From contig NZ_JADEWT010000008.1 of assembly GCF_015207505.1 (NCBI RefSeq), forward strand, positions 29,809 through 93,808: DNA of 64,000 bases, written 5' to 3'. The position numbers were made by a program, and so were the translations under genes. This DNA is from Tychonema sp. LEGE 06208. GTDB taxonomy: Bacteria > Cyanobacteriota > Cyanobacteriia > Cyanobacteriales > Microcoleaceae. Positions 24,649-33,605 of this stretch are shown here, piece after piece. Below the pieces are notes generated by a model. That model made no database searches. It saw only the letters and a list, made by a program, of their open reading frames with translations, and had not been told where the DNA came from. How positions within the stretch are numbered: the stretch's first letter is position 1; every line of letters begins with the position of its first letter.

Positions 24649-27207
24649 TTAGTTACCCACGATCGCATACCACAAACTCACCATCAGGCACAAACTCGCT
24701 AAATGCTGAGGAATCAAAGATTTAATCGATCGCTTGGCAATTTTCTGAGTCACAAATATCGTCACCAACAATGAGAGAATTAAAGTAAAACCTTGCAAAA
24801 AGCTAATCACCGCTGGATCTCCTACAAAACTCGGTAAATCATCTCTAATTTGTCCGAAAGTGGCAAAAGTTACCGGAATCACTCGCCCGCCTTCCTGCAA
24901 ACCCAATCGCCAATAGTGAGCCAAACTACCGCCCCAAACTAGAGGTAGATATCCGTAGGCGAGAGAGACAAATGAGAGAGGTTTATAGGTTGTAAATGGG
25001 ATACTTTTTGCTTGTCCCAATCGGTAAATTGCCTGCATGACGGCGTAAGCTACTAAGGGAATCAGCGGCGGAATAATTAACACCGCGAGCGACATTCCTA
25101 AGTGAGGTAAAAATTGCTCTAAATTGATGCCCAGCCCCAATAAACTATCGATTTCCGGTAAGCGATGGAGATAGATACCGCCTAATAATAGAAATAACAA
25201 GGCAACTTCATAACTGTGAGGAACATGGGTTGTCCATAATTCGATTCCCGGAGGGCGCACATTTAATTCTACCGATCGATGGGGACAAGCTTTTAAGCAA
25301 GTCATGCACAAGACGCAATCTTTATTATCAGTTAATTGGGCGGGATGGGAATAAATTGGACATCCATTAGTGGTTAATCCTTCCCCCAAGCCTGGGCCGC
25401 CTTTATAGCATTGGTAGGTGCTGCATTCCGCGGCGCAGGTTCCTTGTTGGGCGCGCAGTTCAATGATTGAAAGTTTAGCAAATAATCCATTCATCCCTCC
25501 GATCGGGCATAAATACCGACACCAAAGCCGCCTTTCAAAAATTAGCGAGAAAATTACCGCCCCCGCCGTAATTAGCAACAACAAACAACTGGATAAATAG
25601 GCGGTATTTTCTAAATTCCACAACTCTTCCCAGAGAAAGATTAGGGTAAATAGTCCGAATAGAAACCAACCACCCCATTTTTCAGCTAGTTGGCGGGGCC
25701 ATTTATTGAGAGTTCGCGGGAAAATTTTCAGCGATAGTTTTTGGACGATTTCCCCATAAATCATAAAGGGGCAAAAGGCACACCACAATCGCCCGACAAG
25801 GGGGAATAATAATAACATCAACGGCCACCACCAGGCCCAGAAAATGTTCAGAGCAAAATTATGCTCTCTATCTTGGGGGGCAACAAATAGGATGATTACT
25901 ACTAATGCAAATACCCAACTGGTAAACCAATAATTCACGCGATCTGGATACCAATCACTCCGTAAAAATTGCCTAAATTTAGGATAGATATTTAATAAAT
26001 TCAGGCGAAATTTTTGTTTTTTCGCCGCCTGAGCCCAAAATACTTCTTCGGTTAGTACCTGACTTCCCTGGGCTTGAACTAAAGCGCGATCGACCATTCC
26101 CTGCAATTCCTGCAAATTACCGGGGAAATCGTAGGCTTGCAAGCGGCGAATTGCTTCTGGTGTGACTTGGGGCTTGACTAATTTCTTTTTGCGACCAATG
26201 ATATTGAGATAATAGTTGACTTGTGCTTCTAAATCTGTTTTTCGTACCCGCAAGGATGGGACTTTAATCTTGTGTTGTGTCAGCTTATCTAGCTTGGGCT
26301 GCACAATTTCTGAGATTAAAATGATGCGGGCATTAGTAGAACGCGGTGGCGGTGGTATTTGTCCTTCTTTGACTACTAATGTATAGGTTCCTTCGGTTAA
26401 TAGTTGCTGAATTTGGGGGCATAATTGAGCTGGTAATTCTTGCACGTCATTGAAAATTAACGTCCCTTCGCCCAACCATTCCAACAATCCTGGCTTGCCG
26501 CCCAAACGCCCGAATAATTCTGCTCCATTAGCCTGCAGCAAGGCACTTTTGATCTGAATAACTGGTTCGTTGCGGCGGTGGGAACCGAAATGAATTAAAG
26601 CTGCTAAGTTATCTTTTTCTAAACCAGGTTCGCCAGAGATTAATACCGATCGATTGTCACTTGATGCTGTGCGAATTTGTTGGCGCAATTTCACTGCATA
26701 ACGGCTATTTCCAATTACTCCGCGTTTCGCCCTTGGTACTAGATAGCTGCGGAGGGCGTTTTGACGCTCTCTTTCGTAGGCGATTTCTGATTCTAGCTGC
26801 TCTAATTTCGCGGCCAAGCGTTGAGCGTAGGCTTCGGTGATGCGTGGATATCTTTCTAGCAAACTGCGCCAGCGCGAGGCACTAATTACCCAAAATTGAC
26901 ATTCTGTACGGGCAATAATTCGACTATCTGCCGGTTGCGATCGTTGGAGGGCTGATAAATTGACGATCGCCCCCGGTAACAAACTACTCCCCCACATTAA
27001 ACCGGGTTGTTTGCGCCGGTAGCGATCGGCTTGTCCACTTTCTAGGATGTAGAGATTGGTGACGGGCGTATCTTCGATTACCACTCGAAATCCCGTGGGA
27101 AAAGTTGCCATTTCCATTTCCAGCGCGATCGCCTGTAAAATCTCGCGGGATAATATGCCTAATTCGGTGTTTGATTCGAGCCAGTTAACTAATTTTTCGG
27201 TAGACAT
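24649..27207 (-). CDS. cNMP-binding-like / degenerate sigma54-AAA / NosR-like Fe-S membrane fusion protein
   Basis: This 852-residue protein joins three modules. Residues about 15-130 resemble a cyclic-nucleotide-binding domain, but the phosphate-binding cassette is degenerate. Residues about 165-395 resemble the AAA+ core of sigma54 activators. Its Walker A is GEPGLEKD (192-199), the Walker B is changed to TLIFND (249-254) and the whole GAFTGA loop between ELFG and GLLEW is missing. Residues 420-852 form a polytopic membrane part with NapH/NosR-type CxxCP motifs (C476, C479, C563, C567). A further Cys cluster lies at 591-616 and a 4Fe-4S motif at 631-641 (CVLCMTCLKACP). Cyanobacteria lack sigma54, so classical enhancer activation is unlikely. 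A membrane redox sensor or electron-transfer regulator is the best inference. Confidence 0.85.
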   Translation of the reverse strand: MSTEKLVNWLESNTELGILSREILQAIALEMEMATFPTGFRVVIEDTPVTNLYILESGQADRYRRKQPGLMWGSSLLPGAIVNLSALQRSQPADSRIIARTECQFWVISASRWRSLLERYPRITEAYAQRLAAKLEQLESEIAYERERQNALRSYLVPRAKRGVIGNSRYAVKLRQQIRTASSDNRSVLISGEPGLEKDNLAALIHFGSHRRNEPVIQIKSALLQANGAELFGRLGGKPGLLEWLGEGTLIFNDVQELPAQLCPQIQQLLTEGTYTLVVKEGQIPPPPRSTNARIILISEIVQPKLDKLTQHKIKVPSLRVRKTDLEAQVNYYLNIIGRKKKLVKPQVTPEAIRRLQAYDFPGNLQELQGMVDRALVQAQGSQVLTEEVFWAQAAKKQKFRLNLLNIYPKFRQFLRSDWYPDRVNYWFTSWVFALVVIILFVAPQDREHNFALNIFWAWWWPLMLLLFPLVGRLWCAFCPFMIYGEIVQKLSLKIFPRTLNKWPRQLAEKWGGWFLFGLFTLIFLWEELWNLENTAYLSSCLLLLITAGAVIFSLIFERRLWCRYLCPIGGMNGLFAKLSIIELRAQQGTCAAECSTYQCYKGGPGLGEGLTTNGCPIYSHPAQLTDNKDCVLCMTCLKACPHRSVELNVRPPGIELWTTHVPHSYEVALLFLLLGGIYLHRLPEIDSLLGLGINLEQFLPHLGMSLAVLIIPPLIPLVAYAVMQAIYRLGQAKSIPFTTYKPLSFVSLAYGYLPLVWGGSLAHYWRLGLQEGGRVIPVTFATFGQIRDDLPSFVGDPAVISFLQGFTLILSLLVTIFVTQKIAKRSIKSLIPQHLASLCLMVSLWYAIVGN

Positions 27208-27290
27208 CGCTTAGCCTCGGCGAAAATAGAATTGTGCTGCTTGGTGTAGGATAAATTATTTAATTTTAATTGATTTTTGCCACCAGTAGC

Positions 27291-27530
27291 AGCATCTCAG
27301 TTTGGCATTTAAGTAAGTCGGTGGGGAAAAACACAACTGTGTTAAGAAAGATAAATGAGGCTCAAACCCCAATCCCTCCTGCATTCTGTCTCCTGACTCC
27401 TGCCTCATCCCAACTACAAATATTTACGCCTTTCTACTTATAGTGCGAGGGCCCCCCCTCGCCTATTGTACCACTCGCGAGGGGGGACGCTCTCACTACA
27501 AAAAAAATCTTTTTGCCAAACTGAGATGCT
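27291..27530. mobile_element. MITE-like element, family 2, copy A (240 bp)
   Basis: A perfect 17-bp inverted repeat, AGCATCTCAGTTTGGCA at 27291-27307 and its complement at 27514-27530, bounds non-coding DNA. Inside are a GAGGGGGGACGCTCTCAC segment and a tatagtgcgaggg motif that also appear in the related copies near 29466, 30520 and 30754. Confidence 0.75.
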
Positions 27531-27548
27531 CCCTTTACTTGTTAACTA

Positions 27549-28316
27549 TCACTTTGCTTTTTCCCCCACAATCACAGCGATGGGAACCGCATAATGAATT
27601 GCATCCCCTCGCAAATGTGCGCCAATTCCCAGACTGTCAACACCAATATCATCTCTAACAATTTGTCGCAGCTTATCGCCATCCCCTGGGTTTGGAAAAG
27701 AAGCCGCTAACTGCTGTTCTAGTTCTAATTCTACTTTGTAAAATGCCAAGTTCACATTGTGAAGGTTGGCATCAGCAACTAATTTTGGCAACTCTTCCAG
27801 AGTCAAAGCGCGAGTGTGAGATGGATCGCGCAGTTTTTCAATATAGTTGTAAGCATCAACTTTTTCCGGCGGCATTACTACGTCAGCAATTAGAACGCGA
27901 TCGCCCGGGCGACACACCCGAACCATCTCCGACAGTACAACATCGGGGCGCAAAAAATGATGGAAAGCGTAACGACTCAGCACAATGGAAAAACTATCAT
28001 CGGGAAACGGTAGCGTCTCGATATCGCCTTGCAACCACGAGAGATTAGTCAAGTTTTTTTGCTCGGTCAAAATCTGGGCTTGTTCTAGCATTGCTGGTGT
28101 TAAATCGATGCCAGTAACGTGATGGGAAACTGCCGCAAAAGCACAAGCAACAATACCGGGGCCGCAAGCAACATCTAGAACTGTATCCTTGTCAGATACG
28201 TTGGCCATTTTCATCAATAAATCCAGAGATTCTTGATTTGTATGGCCGTACAAGTTGGCGAATGGCACAGCCTGACGGGTGAATTGGTCGATGATGGATT
28301 TTTGATGTGCGCTCAT
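27549..28316 (-). CDS. Class I SAM-dependent methyltransferase (UbiE-like fold)
   Basis: The 255-residue protein has motif I VLDVACGPGIVACAFA, motif II-type VTGIDLTPAMLEQA, then GDIETLPFPDDSFSIVLSRY and MVRVCRPGDRVLIADV, all in the UbiE/COQ5 order. The substrate is unassigned. The C-terminal third (VDSLGIGAHLRGDAIHYAVP) is less common and may define the acceptor. It reads away from the Fe-S fusion gene and is separated from it by a MITE-like element. Confidence 0.85.
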   Translation of the reverse strand: MSAHQKSIIDQFTRQAVPFANLYGHTNQESLDLLMKMANVSDKDTVLDVACGPGIVACAFAAVSHHVTGIDLTPAMLEQAQILTEQKNLTNLSWLQGDIETLPFPDDSFSIVLSRYAFHHFLRPDVVLSEMVRVCRPGDRVLIADVVMPPEKVDAYNYIEKLRDPSHTRALTLEELPKLVADANLHNVNLAFYKVELELEQQLAASFPNPGDGDKLRQIVRDDIGVDSLGIGAHLRGDAIHYAVPIAVIVGEKAK

Positions 28317-28396
28317 AGTTTAATTTTGTCCTTGTTTGCTGCTATTTTGTAGGGCAGGAGCGGCTAAATTCGCTCCTGCTAAGCTTATTTCACCTA

Positions 28397-29299
28397 TTAA
28401 CTATTTCTCAATGCTCCACCTGCAATCGCGGTCAAGATAGCCACGCCAAAGGCCAGCCGATACCACACAAACACCCACGTATTCTGGGTTTGTAGGAACT
28501 TCATCAACCACGCGATAGACAAATAGGAAAACACAAAGGCCGAAATCGTTCCCACTATCAAAGCCACAAGTCCAGCACTGTCGATTCCTGAACTCAACGC
28601 ACCCTTCAATTCTACTAATCCAGCCAGAGTAATTGCCGGAATTCCTAATAAAAAAGAAAACCGCGCGGCGGCGGCTCTTTCCAGTCCCAGAAACAATCCT
28701 GCTGTTAGGGTGGAACCCGATCGCGAACACCCCGGAATCAATGCCATTGCTTGACCTAATCCCATCAAAATACCATCTTGGACGGTTAGATTTTCATAAG
28801 TGCGATCGCGCTTGCCAATTTTTTCGGCTATTGCTAACAGCAGCGACATGAAAATCGAAGCAATGGCGATGCTAGCCAAACTCCTCAGCGGCGATTTGTC
28901 AAAATCTGGAACAAATATCTTGATTAGCAGCCCAAAAAAGACTATAGGTATTGTTCCCAAAGCAATCCCCAATGCCATTTTAAACTCTTGCGATTTGTAG
29001 TCGCGCTGCACCACAGCGTTGACTGCACCCAGAGTTATATTTGTCAAGTCTTTCCAGAAATACCAAAGCACGGCGACAATGCTGCCTAACTGAATCACAG
29101 CAGTATAAACAACCCCCGGATCGCCCCATCCTAGGGCGATCGGCACTACCTTCAAATGAGCGCTGCTACTAATTGGTAAAAACTCCGTTAATCCCTGTAC
29201 AATTCCTAAAACAATCGTCTGCACCAAATTGAGTGGAGCGGGCCCGCCAACATCAGCAGCGGGCGTTTGGGCGAGGAATGCGTCAAGCAAAGCTATCAT
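28397..29299 (-). CDS. uppP: Undecaprenyl-diphosphate phosphatase (BacA/UppP)
   Basis: The 300-residue protein is polytopic, with the two BacA/UppP signatures GLTEFLPISSSAHLKVVP (residues about 37-54) and PGCSRSGSTLTAGL. It dephosphorylates undecaprenyl pyrophosphate at the periplasmic face of the membrane to recycle the carrier for peptidoglycan and other envelope polymers. The length is normal. An ATG at 29299 sits at a clear boundary. There is no operon partner: the methyltransferase downstream is separated by about 80 bp on the same strand, so co-transcription is possible. Confidence 0.95.
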   Translation of the reverse strand: MIALLDAFLAQTPAADVGGPAPLNLVQTIVLGIVQGLTEFLPISSSAHLKVVPIALGWGDPGVVYTAVIQLGSIVAVLWYFWKDLTNITLGAVNAVVQRDYKSQEFKMALGIALGTIPIVFFGLLIKIFVPDFDKSPLRSLASIAIASIFMSLLLAIAEKIGKRDRTYENLTVQDGILMGLGQAMALIPGCSRSGSTLTAGLFLGLERAAAARFSFLLGIPAITLAGLVELKGALSSGIDSAGLVALIVGTISAFVFSYLSIAWLMKFLQTQNTWVFVWYRLAFGVAILTAIAGGALRNS

Positions 29300-29465
29300 T
29301 AGTTGTCTGTTTCTAGTTATCAGTTGAATTGGACATTTTGCACTATTTTCAGAAGCTAGAAGTCAAGCCCACAAAAAATAATTTTTCTTGTGGTGCGGAA
29401 ACTTCCAGCCCTCCGCTGAAAAGCCCAAATAGCGATATTTTGTCAGTTGAATCGCCTTGTCCGTA

Positions 29466-29580
29466 GGGTAGCATCTCTGTTTTGAATTGGTTGTTTTGTC
29501 GCCCCCTAGGGAGAATATACGATACTCGATCGGGGGGAGGGTACTATAACAACATACTTTTTGCATTAATTGAGATCCTG
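29466..29580. mobile_element. MITE-like element, family 2, degenerate copy D
   Basis: The left end GGGTAGCATCTCTGTTTTG and right end TTTTTGCATTAATTGAGATCCTG (read as CAGGATCTCAATTAATGCAA on the other strand) resemble the family-2 ends at reduced identity. An internal tactata segment matches the ATAGT motif of other copies. The assignment is tentative. Confidence 0.45.
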
Positions 29581-29692
29581 GCGGTCGATCGCAACAACAA
29601 GCAAATTATCATAGTCTATTCCAAACTACTTTAACCTACTCAGGAACATTTGCATACATTTGCTGATAAACTTAAAAAAGTTTTTGTTTTTG

Positions 29693-30337
29693 ATGAAGCC
29701 AGCTTACAGCAACTGCCAACAACCTATGATATTTTCTGCATCCAAAAAATTAACTGTTAATGCTGATTCTGGCATCCGCTTGCTGCGGCGAATCTTGTCA
29801 GCCAGTATTTTAACAGTGGCGATCGCCTTTAACTTGATACTGTTCGCGGGCACACCGCCAGCCTTCGCAAGTCTCACGGACGATCGCTTCGACGGCACTA
29901 TCTATGCCCTCTACGCCGGCAACGGTTCCCTAGTTCCTCCTAAAGTCAAGCTTACAGATTCTTTCAAACGCAACAAACCGGCATTGTTAGTGTTTTACAC
30001 AGACGACAGCAGCGACAGCAAGCAATACGCGATCGTCGTATCTCAACTCCAGGAATTTTACGGCCGCGAGGCAGATATCATGCCGATAAGCGTTGACTCG
30101 TTGCCTCCGCAACCGTCACCGGAACTCACCGAACCAGGTCATTATTACGAAGGTTTTGTACCTCAAACCGTCATTTTAGACCAATCTGGAAAAGTAGTTT
30201 TTAACGAGAAAGGACAAATACCGTTTGAACAAGTAGACGATGCCTTTCGGAAAGTATTTGACTTGCTGCCCCGAGAAAAATCCCTCCCGCTGAAACGCCG
30301 TATAGTGAACGAACTCAACGTCGAATTGTCGAAGTAA
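29693..30337 (+). CDS. Thylakoid membrane photosystem I accumulation factor
   Basis: The 214-residue protein has a hydrophobic leader (LSASILTVAIAFNLILFAGT and then PPAFAS) and a thioredoxin-fold-like mature region containing the family hallmark LTDDRFDGTIYALYAGNGSL, followed by PALLVFYTDDSSDSKQYAIV. The C-terminal part (VPQTVILDQSGKVVFNEKGQ) is thioredoxin-like but there is no CxxC motif. The family is named for a requirement in photosystem I accumulation in cyanobacteria, probably on the lumenal thylakoid side. ATGs at 29693 and 29726 are both possible, and a TTG at 29660 is less likely. It is preceded and followed by family-2 MITE-like elements. Confidence 0.85.
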   Translation: MKPAYSNCQQPMIFSASKKLTVNADSGIRLLRRILSASILTVAIAFNLILFAGTPPAFASLTDDRFDGTIYALYAGNGSLVPPKVKLTDSFKRNKPALLVFYTDDSSDSKQYAIVVSQLQEFYGREADIMPISVDSLPPQPSPELTEPGHYYEGFVPQTVILDQSGKVVFNEKGQIPFEQVDDAFRKVFDLLPREKSLPLKRRIVNELNVELSK

Positions 30338-30519
30338 TATCTAAGGGCCGACTGCTAATTGTTGCTGCAATTTTAAATGATTCCAGAAAGATATTTTTCG
30401 GTGTCATACAGGTGTAAAGTGCGCTGCATCGCAGCCAGAAAAACCTGGTTAATTCATTCTCCTTAAAGCTATAGCCAGCCAGGGTTTTACTGAACCAAAA
30501 TCTTAGAGTGAAAGTCGTC

Positions 30520-30624
30520 GGGAGCATCTGATATTTTGCATTTAATGATGGTGCTGTCCCCGCTCGCGAGCGGGATGCTCGCACTATAATTAAAAAATGC
30601 TTTTTACAAAAATGAGATGCTCCC
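30520..30624. mobile_element. MITE-like element, family 2, copy B (105 bp)
   Basis: GGGAGCATCT at 30520 and AGATGCTCCC ending at 30624 are the terminal inverted repeats. A perfect 16-bp palindrome CCCGCTCGCGAGCGGG at 30559-30574 lies at the centre, next to a GCACTATAAT motif. It could also fold as a strong hairpin behind the PSI factor gene. Confidence 0.7.
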
Positions 30625-30753
30625 AAGTCGTAGGCGGCCGACTATAAATCCATATTTTAGTCGGCGACTGACGACTTTCGCTTGCAGACAGGGAATTTAT
30701 TCCCTGGCGGGTTTAGTAAGAATTAATTAGCCATGCCTAGAGAAAGTTTGGTC

Positions 30754-30870
30754 GAGAGCATCCGGTGTTTTGTATTGATCTATAATAGTGCGATCGTCCT
30801 CGCTCGCGGATGGTAATCGCTGATTGTAATGCAGGAGATCCTCCCGTCTTGCCAGTCTCAAATGCTTGGT
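30754..30870. mobile_element. MITE-like element, family 2, degenerate copy C
   Basis: gagagcatccggtgttttgt at the left and cttgccagtctcaaatgctt at the right resemble the family-2 termini. The tataatagtgcgatcg motif is retained. The rest of the 30625-31132 gap is AT-rich with no gene; the histidine kinase promoter is probably within it. Confidence 0.45.
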
Positions 30871-31132
30871 TTAAAGTTTATTTTTTTGTTTGAAATTTTG
30901 CCGTAAAATTACGCTGTTATTATAATATAAAAGTGGGCTGGCGGTGATTGTAACTCTCGGCTGGAGTTTGGTAACTGTGGTGACAATATTATGTTAATCA
31001 AAAATTAGGAGATGCTAAAAACCCAGTATAAGTGAATTTAACAAAAGAAGCGTAAGCTAACAATCCAATGTGATGAAACTCTGGGCAATTCTAGTGGCTG
31101 TATCCTAAAGAATAAGTTGTGGAGATGGTGTT

Positions 31133-32377
31133 ATGGCAAAGATTTTGACGATCGCGGAGGCTGCGACTTTTGAAGTCGTGCAAGAGTTACTGGAGAGGGA
31201 GGGACATCAAGTGAGAGTCGCCCTCGACGGTAAGGATGCTTTAAATTTGGCGAGGGAATTCTCCCCGGATGCGATCTTTTGCGACGGGAATTCGCCTCAA
31301 ATCAACTGGTTGGAGATGTGCCGCCTAGTGAAAGCCGATCGAGAATTGGCGGCTACTTATTTTGTGCTGCTGACAACACCAGAGCAATTTGCAGAAGTTC
31401 CAGAATTGGAGGGGCTGATTGACGATTTTCTGTTTAAACCGATAGTTAAGCAGGAATTGTTGGGGCGGGTACGCGCGGGGAAGCGAGCGCGGGATTTGAG
31501 GCTGGAGTTGGATTGCACTCAGCAAAAATTGCAACTGTCGGGCGATCGAATGCTGCAAACTGAAAAAATGTCTAGTTTGGGGGAATTGGTATCTGGTATC
31601 GCCCACGATATTAACAACCCCATTACTTTTATTTACAGCAATCTCACTCACGTCCAAACTTACGCTACAGATTTAATAGAACTGCTGCGATTGTATCAAA
31701 AATACCTAGTCAATCCCGACTCGGAGATTCTGGAAAAACAGCAAGATATGGATGTGGAATTTGTACTCGACGATTTATTAAAAATTGTGAGTTCCATGCG
31801 AACCGGGAGCGATCGCATCCGGCAAATTATCTTATCGGTACAGGATTTTTCCCGCAGCGATCGCTCTGGCTGGCAGTTATTCGATATTTCCGACGGTTTA
31901 GAAAACACTCTGTTATTGTTGCAGCACCGCTTACCGGCCCGCGAGGGGAGGCGGGATATCAAGGTGATGAAGCAATACGGAAATCTGCCGCAAATTGAGT
32001 GTTACGCAGGTCAGCTCAATCAAGCTTTTCTGAATATTATCAATTACGCGATCGATACTTTAGAAGAATCGAGTCAAGAGCTGGGCGAGTCGGAATCGGT
32101 CAACTTTAAGCCGATGATTGTGATTGGCACTAAGGTGATAGATGCTCAGCGGATTGCCATTGAAATTGCTGATAACGGCCTGGCAACTAGCCCAAATATC
32201 GCAGCGCAAATTTCCGATTCATTTTTGATAACAAAACCTATAGAAGACAGCCGGACATTGGGAATTGCTGCCAGCTATCGGATAATTGTAGAGCAGCACA
32301 AAGGAGAGTTAAAGTATGTTTTTGAACCTGGAAAAGGTACTAAATTTACCATAGAGATTCCGCTCAGGCACAGTTAA
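31133..32377 (+). CDS. Receiver-histidine kinase hybrid (response regulator N-terminal, kinase C-terminal)
   Basis: The 414-residue protein combines an N-terminal receiver domain (residues about 3-118) with a histidine kinase. The receiver has AIFCDGNSP carrying the phosphoacceptor-type Asp and ends in FLFKPI with the conserved Lys. The kinase phosphoacceptor helix is GELVSGIAHDINNPITFIYS. The ATP domain has an N-box NQAFLNIINYAIDTLEES in which the usual last Asn is replaced by Tyr, then EIADNGLATS (G1, normally DNGPG) and GTKFTIEIPL. These deviations suggest reduced or altered kinase activity. There is no membrane segment, so it is a soluble kinase whose input arrives by phosphotransfer. GGAG before the ATG supports the start. 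Confidence 0.88.
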   Translation: MAKILTIAEAATFEVVQELLEREGHQVRVALDGKDALNLAREFSPDAIFCDGNSPQINWLEMCRLVKADRELAATYFVLLTTPEQFAEVPELEGLIDDFLFKPIVKQELLGRVRAGKRARDLRLELDCTQQKLQLSGDRMLQTEKMSSLGELVSGIAHDINNPITFIYSNLTHVQTYATDLIELLRLYQKYLVNPDSEILEKQQDMDVEFVLDDLLKIVSSMRTGSDRIRQIILSVQDFSRSDRSGWQLFDISDGLENTLLLLQHRLPAREGRRDIKVMKQYGNLPQIECYAGQLNQAFLNIINYAIDTLEESSQELGESESVNFKPMIVIGTKVIDAQRIAIEIADNGLATSPNIAAQISDSFLITKPIEDSRTLGIAASYRIIVEQHKGELKYVFEPGKGTKFTIEIPLRHS

Positions 32378-32383
32378 TTAAAT

Positions 32384-32455
32384 GTTCGCAGTGCGGACGG
32401 TCGCCCGCACTGCGAACCCGTCGCGGTTGCAGTTGATCGAGCGGACAGGATATCG
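32384..32455. repeat. GCAGTGCGGAC palindrome followed by GCGGACAGGATATC
   Basis: Arms GTTCGCAGTGCGG and CCGCACTGCGAAC form a strong hairpin six bases after the histidine kinase stop, and GCGGACAGGATATC follows. The same combination, in variant form, is at 4403-4475. It may terminate the kinase transcript. Confidence 0.65.
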
Positions 32456-32569
32456 GGGCGAATAATTATCATGAACCAGCCTGTTTCAAGGGTTATTCAT
32501 TTTTATTTTTAGTTGGGAAAATCAGAAAATGTTTGGAAAATCGCCCCTACAAATGCCGTACAATATTTG

Positions 32570-33307
32570 TTAATTAACTAGGAAAATTAGCCGATCGTTG
32601 ATTTCGCTGCTAATTTTGTACTCGCACTGCTGTTGCAGCGGACACTCGCAGCAGCGGGGGTTTTTGGCAGTACAAACTGCCGCCCCAAAGTCCAGCAGTC
32701 CTAAATTCCAATACCCGACTTGCTGTTTGGGAGCGACTTGTTCTGCAGCTTGCCAAAGTTCGGGCGATCGCGATTTTACTTTACCGCCCTCAATCCCAAA
32801 AAAACGCTGCAAAATCCGAGCAACATTCGTATCGATCACAGCTTTTGGCTGTCCGAAAGCATTAGCGCAAACCGATCGCGCAATGTACTTTCCAACTCCC
32901 GGAAGTTTCAGCAACTCAGCTTCGGTGCGGGGAACATTTCCCCGATATATTTCCAGGATAACCCGCGCCGATTCCTGAAGCTTTTGCGCCCGAAAAAACA
33001 GACCCAAAGGCTGCAACAAACTAGCAACTTCCGCAGCAGGCGCGGCAGCCAGATCGGAGATAGTCGGATACCGACCGACAAATTCCTGATAAATTGGAGC
33101 CACAGTAGCAGCAGTAGTTTTTTGCAGCAGCAACTCAGCCACTAAAATCGCGTAGGGATCGCAGGTACGCCGCCAAGGAAAATCCCGGAAATTCTGCCCG
33201 GCCCAAACTTTTAGCCGGCGGCGGAACCACTTGATTTTCGGTGCGTTCAAATGCTTCGATCCAAGTTCGACATCAGAATCCAAAACAGCGGCATTTAATG
33301 CAGGCAT
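32570..33307 (-). CDS. MutY/endonuclease III-like DNA glycosylase (HhH-GPD) with 4Fe-4S cluster
   Basis: The 245-residue protein has an HhH-GPD fold. DFPWRRTCDPYAILVAELLL contains the Glu used by MutY-like enzymes. LPGVGKYIARSVCANAFG is the helix-hairpin-helix, and VIDTNVARILQRFF holds the catalytic Asp. The cluster motif C-x6-C-x2-C-x5-C is in VCTAKNPRCCECPLQQQC. The MutY-specific C-terminal NUDIX-like domain is absent, so it is closer to short A/G-mismatch or thymine-DNA glycosylases that remove mispaired bases. It is a stand-alone gene facing the histidine kinase end. Confidence 0.85.
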   Translation of the reverse strand: MPALNAAVLDSDVELGSKHLNAPKIKWFRRRLKVWAGQNFRDFPWRRTCDPYAILVAELLLQKTTAATVAPIYQEFVGRYPTISDLAAAPAAEVASLLQPLGLFFRAQKLQESARVILEIYRGNVPRTEAELLKLPGVGKYIARSVCANAFGQPKAVIDTNVARILQRFFGIEGGKVKSRSPELWQAAEQVAPKQQVGYWNLGLLDFGAAVCTAKNPRCCECPLQQQCEYKISSEINDRLIFLVN

Positions 33308-33605
33308 TTGATTGGTATTTTTGATAACTTGCCAGGATTATACTTATATAATAGCAGATTTAAATAAACTTTAAAACTCTCTTTCTATTCTCCCGCTCTG
33401 CGTCCTCTGCGTTCTCTGCGGTTAATAAAAAAAAGCCCGGTCGAGCATCCGCCCGACCCATAAACCGCTCAAATACTTTAATCTCAAATCAACCAACAAT
33501 GTAAAATTTTGTATAAAAAATGACCGAAGTCCCAAAGAATAGACGATAGTTGACATTTAAGAGATTTCAACAGTCCGCAAAAACAAATTTAAAGCAGGTA
33601 ATAAA
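33308..33605. other. Intergenic region before the aldehyde dehydrogenase
   Basis: Apart from the 33394-33428 CCTCTGCG repeat the region holds no gene. A CAGGTAATAAAATG segment gives the ribosome-binding site and start of the dehydrogenase. Confidence 0.5.
33394..33428 (-). repeat. AACCGCAGAG dispersed repeat (reverse)
   Basis: The strand reads gctctgcgtcctctgcgttc, then tctgcggttaataaaaaa. It ends in a TTAATAAAAAA run, as does the copy at 35201-35238. Confidence 0.7.

Noticed and set aside
24649..27207. Classical sigma54 enhancer-binding activator
   Set aside because: The GAFTGA loop is absent, the Walker B acidic residues are altered, and cyanobacteria are not known to have sigma54.
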